A DNA stretch of 16,532 nucleotides from positions 1 to 16,532 of the forward strand of contig DIWG01000032.1 in the NCBI GenBank assembly GCA_002423465.1. Direction: 5' to 3'. The position numbers were made by a program, and so were the translations under genes. Origin of the DNA: Syntrophaceae bacterium UBA6112 (lineage in GTDB: Bacteria > Desulfobacterota > Syntrophia > Syntrophales > UBA5619). Below, one piece after another: positions 15,131 to 16,532 of this stretch. The notes below the pieces were generated by a model. The model saw nothing but the letters and a program-made list of their open reading frames with translations. It searched no databases and was not told where the DNA came from. Position 1 is the stretch's first letter. Each line of letters opens with the position of its first letter.

Positions 15131-15664
15131 TTACGTTTCCAATTCTTCAACCACTGAATTGTACTTTTCGTGAATCATCTTACGATCAAACTCCCCAAAA
15201 TCTGCCAACATGGCTTGATCCTCTTCATTCGTGAAGTAGTTTCTGGATGAAGGAAAAAACACTTTGTCTTCTTTCTCGATATGCTTGGGATAAAATTCGG
15301 TAAGGGTTTGAAGCTTGGTGACAATTTCGGTTAAGGCAGCCTCATTACCATTCCGGTAACGACTGTTGGCGGCAACAAGTTCTTTGGTTGTCTGGCGACC
15401 AAACGTGTGTTCCTCGATCAGTTCTTTCATGATCTTCCGGTCTTCTGTGGACAGCGGTTTATTATTCAGTTCTCGAAAAAGAATGTCTTCCTCCTTTCCG
15501 TGATGAGTCCGGTCAGCGTATACCCGTATGAAATCAACCGCTATATCCACAAACAAAGGATCTGCCCTGTGTTTCGATTTGATTTTACCAGTGACCTCTT
15601 TTATAACCGAAAGCATTCGTTCAATCAGACGATGTTCGATCATCAGTGGACCGCGTGCTTGCAT
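15131..15664 (-). CDS. Hemerythrin-like (HHE cation-binding) protein
   Basis: Hemerythrin-like domains are four-helix bundles holding a di-iron site that binds or senses oxygen, nitric oxide or peroxide. The 177-aa product has the expected ligand series: His11 in MIEHRLIERM, His54/His55 with Glu58/59 in THHGKEEDILF, His86 in EEHTFGRQ, and His128 with Glu132 in YPKHIEKEDKVFF. No signal peptide, chemoreceptor or other fused domain is visible, so it is probably a soluble cytoplasmic protein. The frame opens at 15706, but ATG 15664 is chosen for its AAGGAGG site eight bases upstream; the longer start would lie within the attC-like repeat. With katG downstream it suggests protection from oxygen or peroxide. 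It is visibly more A+T-rich than katG. Confidence 0.9.
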   Translation of the reverse strand: MQARGPLMIEHRLIERMLSVIKEVTGKIKSKHRADPLFVDIAVDFIRVYADRTHHGKEEDILFRELNNKPLSTEDRKIMKELIEEHTFGRQTTKELVAANSRYRNGNEAALTEIVTKLQTLTEFYPKHIEKEDKVFFPSSRNYFTNEEDQAMLADFGEFDRKMIHEKYNSVVEELET

Positions 15665-15688
15665 GTTTTTGCCCTCCTTTCTTGTACT

Positions 15689-15754
15689 CCCGAACCGCCC
15701 GAGCATGAGAGGCGCGCGACTTTTTGCGCGTCCTGCTCAATGCCGATGTTACCC
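15689..15754 (-). other. Putative attC site 4 (between the hydrolase and hemerythrin genes)
   Basis: On the - strand the 66-bp element opens with GGGTAAC (15754-15748) and closes with GTTCGGG (15695-15689). Inner arms GAGCA/TGCTC and CGCGC/GCGCG pair around an A-rich loop. The spacing between outer and inner arms is uneven (nine against five bases), so it is the least regular of the four. It lies 64 bp after the hydrolase stop and 24 bp before the hemerythrin start. Confidence 0.5.
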
Positions 15755-15818
15755 GATTTATATAAAAATACTGCCCCCGATCCGGAACAATCCGTTCCCT
15801 TGCAGAGGAGACATGCAG

Positions 15819-16532
15819 TTATAAACCCTGAAACTTAAATGGACTTGCATTTTTAAATGAATCCAAAGCGTCCCCTGCATAGTTTTCATGCTTTTCTAAA
15901 GAAAGTTTTTTAACGGAAGCCTTTTCACTGAAATCGACTTTTTTAAGATCCGTCCATAAGACATTCGGGGTTAATACGTTTTCAAAATAATAAACACGAT
16001 TCTTCTGGTCGGATACGGTTCTCCAGCGGGTCGAAGAAATATTGGGTTCATCTTTTGAGGATATCCCAAAAGGCACAGAGCAATTCCTGATAACACTGAA
16101 AACACCGGCAAGGGCAATTCTGGCATCGCTTGTCTGACGTATTGCATTAATATAATAGGACGCTCTGACAAAGCGGTCTGCCGCGCGATTGGTTCCCGGG
16201 AGCATAATTGTGCCGGGGATACCGCGCCAATACTCATTTAAGTCAAGCTGCTTGGTGAAGGTCGGGGAGTTTGTCATGACATTATAAGATCGATCGTGAT
16301 TAATAACTAATTTCCCTCCGATATATTCAAAGATCGCATTATCACCCGTTGCATCGGAAATCGATAAGTGCAGCGTAGCGAACTTATCCGTGCCGGGAAT
16401 AAAATCCGAAACGATCACAAATTTTTCTTTTCTCAGTTCATTAACGGCCTCTGTTACTGAAGCGAAATTATCCAATACATACTGCACCCAGGCGGCAATC
16501 GTTAATCTGTAAAAGTTAGGGACTTCCCGGAC
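15819..16532 (-). CDS. Choloylglycine hydrolase / penicillin V acylase family protein, C-terminal part
   Basis: This Ntn-hydrolase family cleaves linear amide bonds in bile-acid conjugates, penicillin V or acyl-homoserine lactones. The frame is open to the right edge, with VREVPNFYRLTIAAW preceding the first internal GTG, and keeps about 237 C-terminal residues of a protein usually 320-370 aa. Typical blocks are VQYVLDNFASVTEAV, IFEYIGGKLVIN, NVMTNSPTF (with the conserved Asn of the substrate pocket) and AADRFVRASYY (with the conserved catalytic-region Arg). The nucleophilic Cys and any signal peptide lie outside the window, so substrate and location are undecided. The gene is A+T-rich compared with the first 12 kb and is followed after 64 bp by attC-like site 4. 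Confidence 0.88.
   Translation of the reverse strand, partial: VREVPNFYRLTIAAWVQYVLDNFASVTEAVNELRKEKFVIVSDFIPGTDKFATLHLSISDATGDNAIFEYIGGKLVINHDRSYNVMTNSPTFTKQLDLNEYWRGIPGTIMLPGTNRAADRFVRASYYINAIRQTSDARIALAGVFSVIRNCSVPFGISSKDEPNISSTRWRTVSDQKNRVYYFENVLTPNVLWTDLKKVDFSEKASVKKLSLEKHENYAGDALDSFKNASPFKFQGL

Larger units (their letters stand above)
12035..16532 (-). mobile_element. Putative integron-like gene-cassette array (distal part, no integrase in view)
   Basis: Genes for a choloylglycine-hydrolase-family protein, a hemerythrin-like protein, KatG and a nucleotidyltransferase with a small partner lie on one strand, separated by four attC-like repeats. Three units are complete: about 638 bp (15057-15694), 2350 bp (12707-15056) and 666 bp (12041-12706). 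A cassette inserted from a circle carries, at its start, the complement of the outer box of its own attC. Unit 1 starts GTTCGGG and ends with a site opening CCCGAAC; unit 3 starts GTTGGCT and ends with one opening AGCCAAC: both exact. Unit 2 (katG) matches at 5 of 7. Base composition differs between units, with the hemerythrin, nucleotidyltransferase and hydrolase genes visibly more A+T-rich than katG. An integrase and attI would be expected beyond the right edge. Confidence 0.55.

Noticed and set aside
12035..16532. Insertion sequence or transposon carrying katG
   Set aside because: No transposase or recombinase gene, no matching long terminal inverted repeats and no target-site duplication were seen in the window.

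Overview
The window looks like chromosomal DNA of a G+C-rich anaerobic bacterium, most likely a member of the Desulfobacterota / former Deltaproteobacteria (for example the Syntrophus-Smithella group). This is an inference from gene content: a thiamine operon with a ThiW-type ECF transporter, a fused ADP-forming acyl-CoA synthetase, tandem Hsp20 proteins, and a RodZ-like gene beside tatA. No marker gene that would fix the taxonomy is present.

Layout. (1) Positions 1-4834, + strand: a compact thiamine operon. It holds the 3' end of thiC, thiE, thiW (S component of an ECF transporter), a fused two-domain ECF ATPase, ecfT, and a small P-loop NTPase of unknown function. ThiC makes the pyrimidine half of thiamine, ThiE joins the two halves, and the ECF module probably imports a thiamine precursor (thiazole is the published prediction for ThiW). 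(2) 4916-7075, - strand: a fused ADP-forming acetyl/acyl-CoA synthetase with a good sigma-70 type promoter. (3) 7438-8178, + strand: an HD-domain protein. (4) 8226-9083, - strand: two adjacent hsp20 genes with a promoter upstream and a terminator downstream. (5) 9374-10165, - strand: an inositol monophosphatase family protein. (6) 10339-11476, + strand: a RodZ-like membrane HTH protein, then tatA with its own promoter. (7) 11473-11889, - strand: ssb, convergent with tatA and overlapping it by 4 bp.

(8) 12035-16532, - strand: the most interesting region. A nucleotidyltransferase gene (frameshifted) with a 55-codon partner ORF, katG, a hemerythrin-like gene and a truncated choloylglycine-hydrolase-family gene all point the same way. 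They are separated by four imperfect inverted repeats of 60-76 bp with the architecture of integron attC sites. Each repeat has an outer AAC...GTT pair and inner paired arms, and in several one arm carries an extra unpaired base. For two of the three complete units, the 7-base box at the unit's start is the exact complement of the outer box at its own 3' end. That is what cassette excision and insertion as a circle would produce. The start codons lie only 24-36 nt after each repeat, leaving little room for individual promoters. I read this as the distal end of an integron-like gene-cassette array carrying peroxide/oxygen-defence genes. No integrase is in view; in this orientation it should lie beyond the right edge.

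Apart from the array, the window is conventional. No rRNA, tRNA, CRISPR or insertion sequence was recognised.
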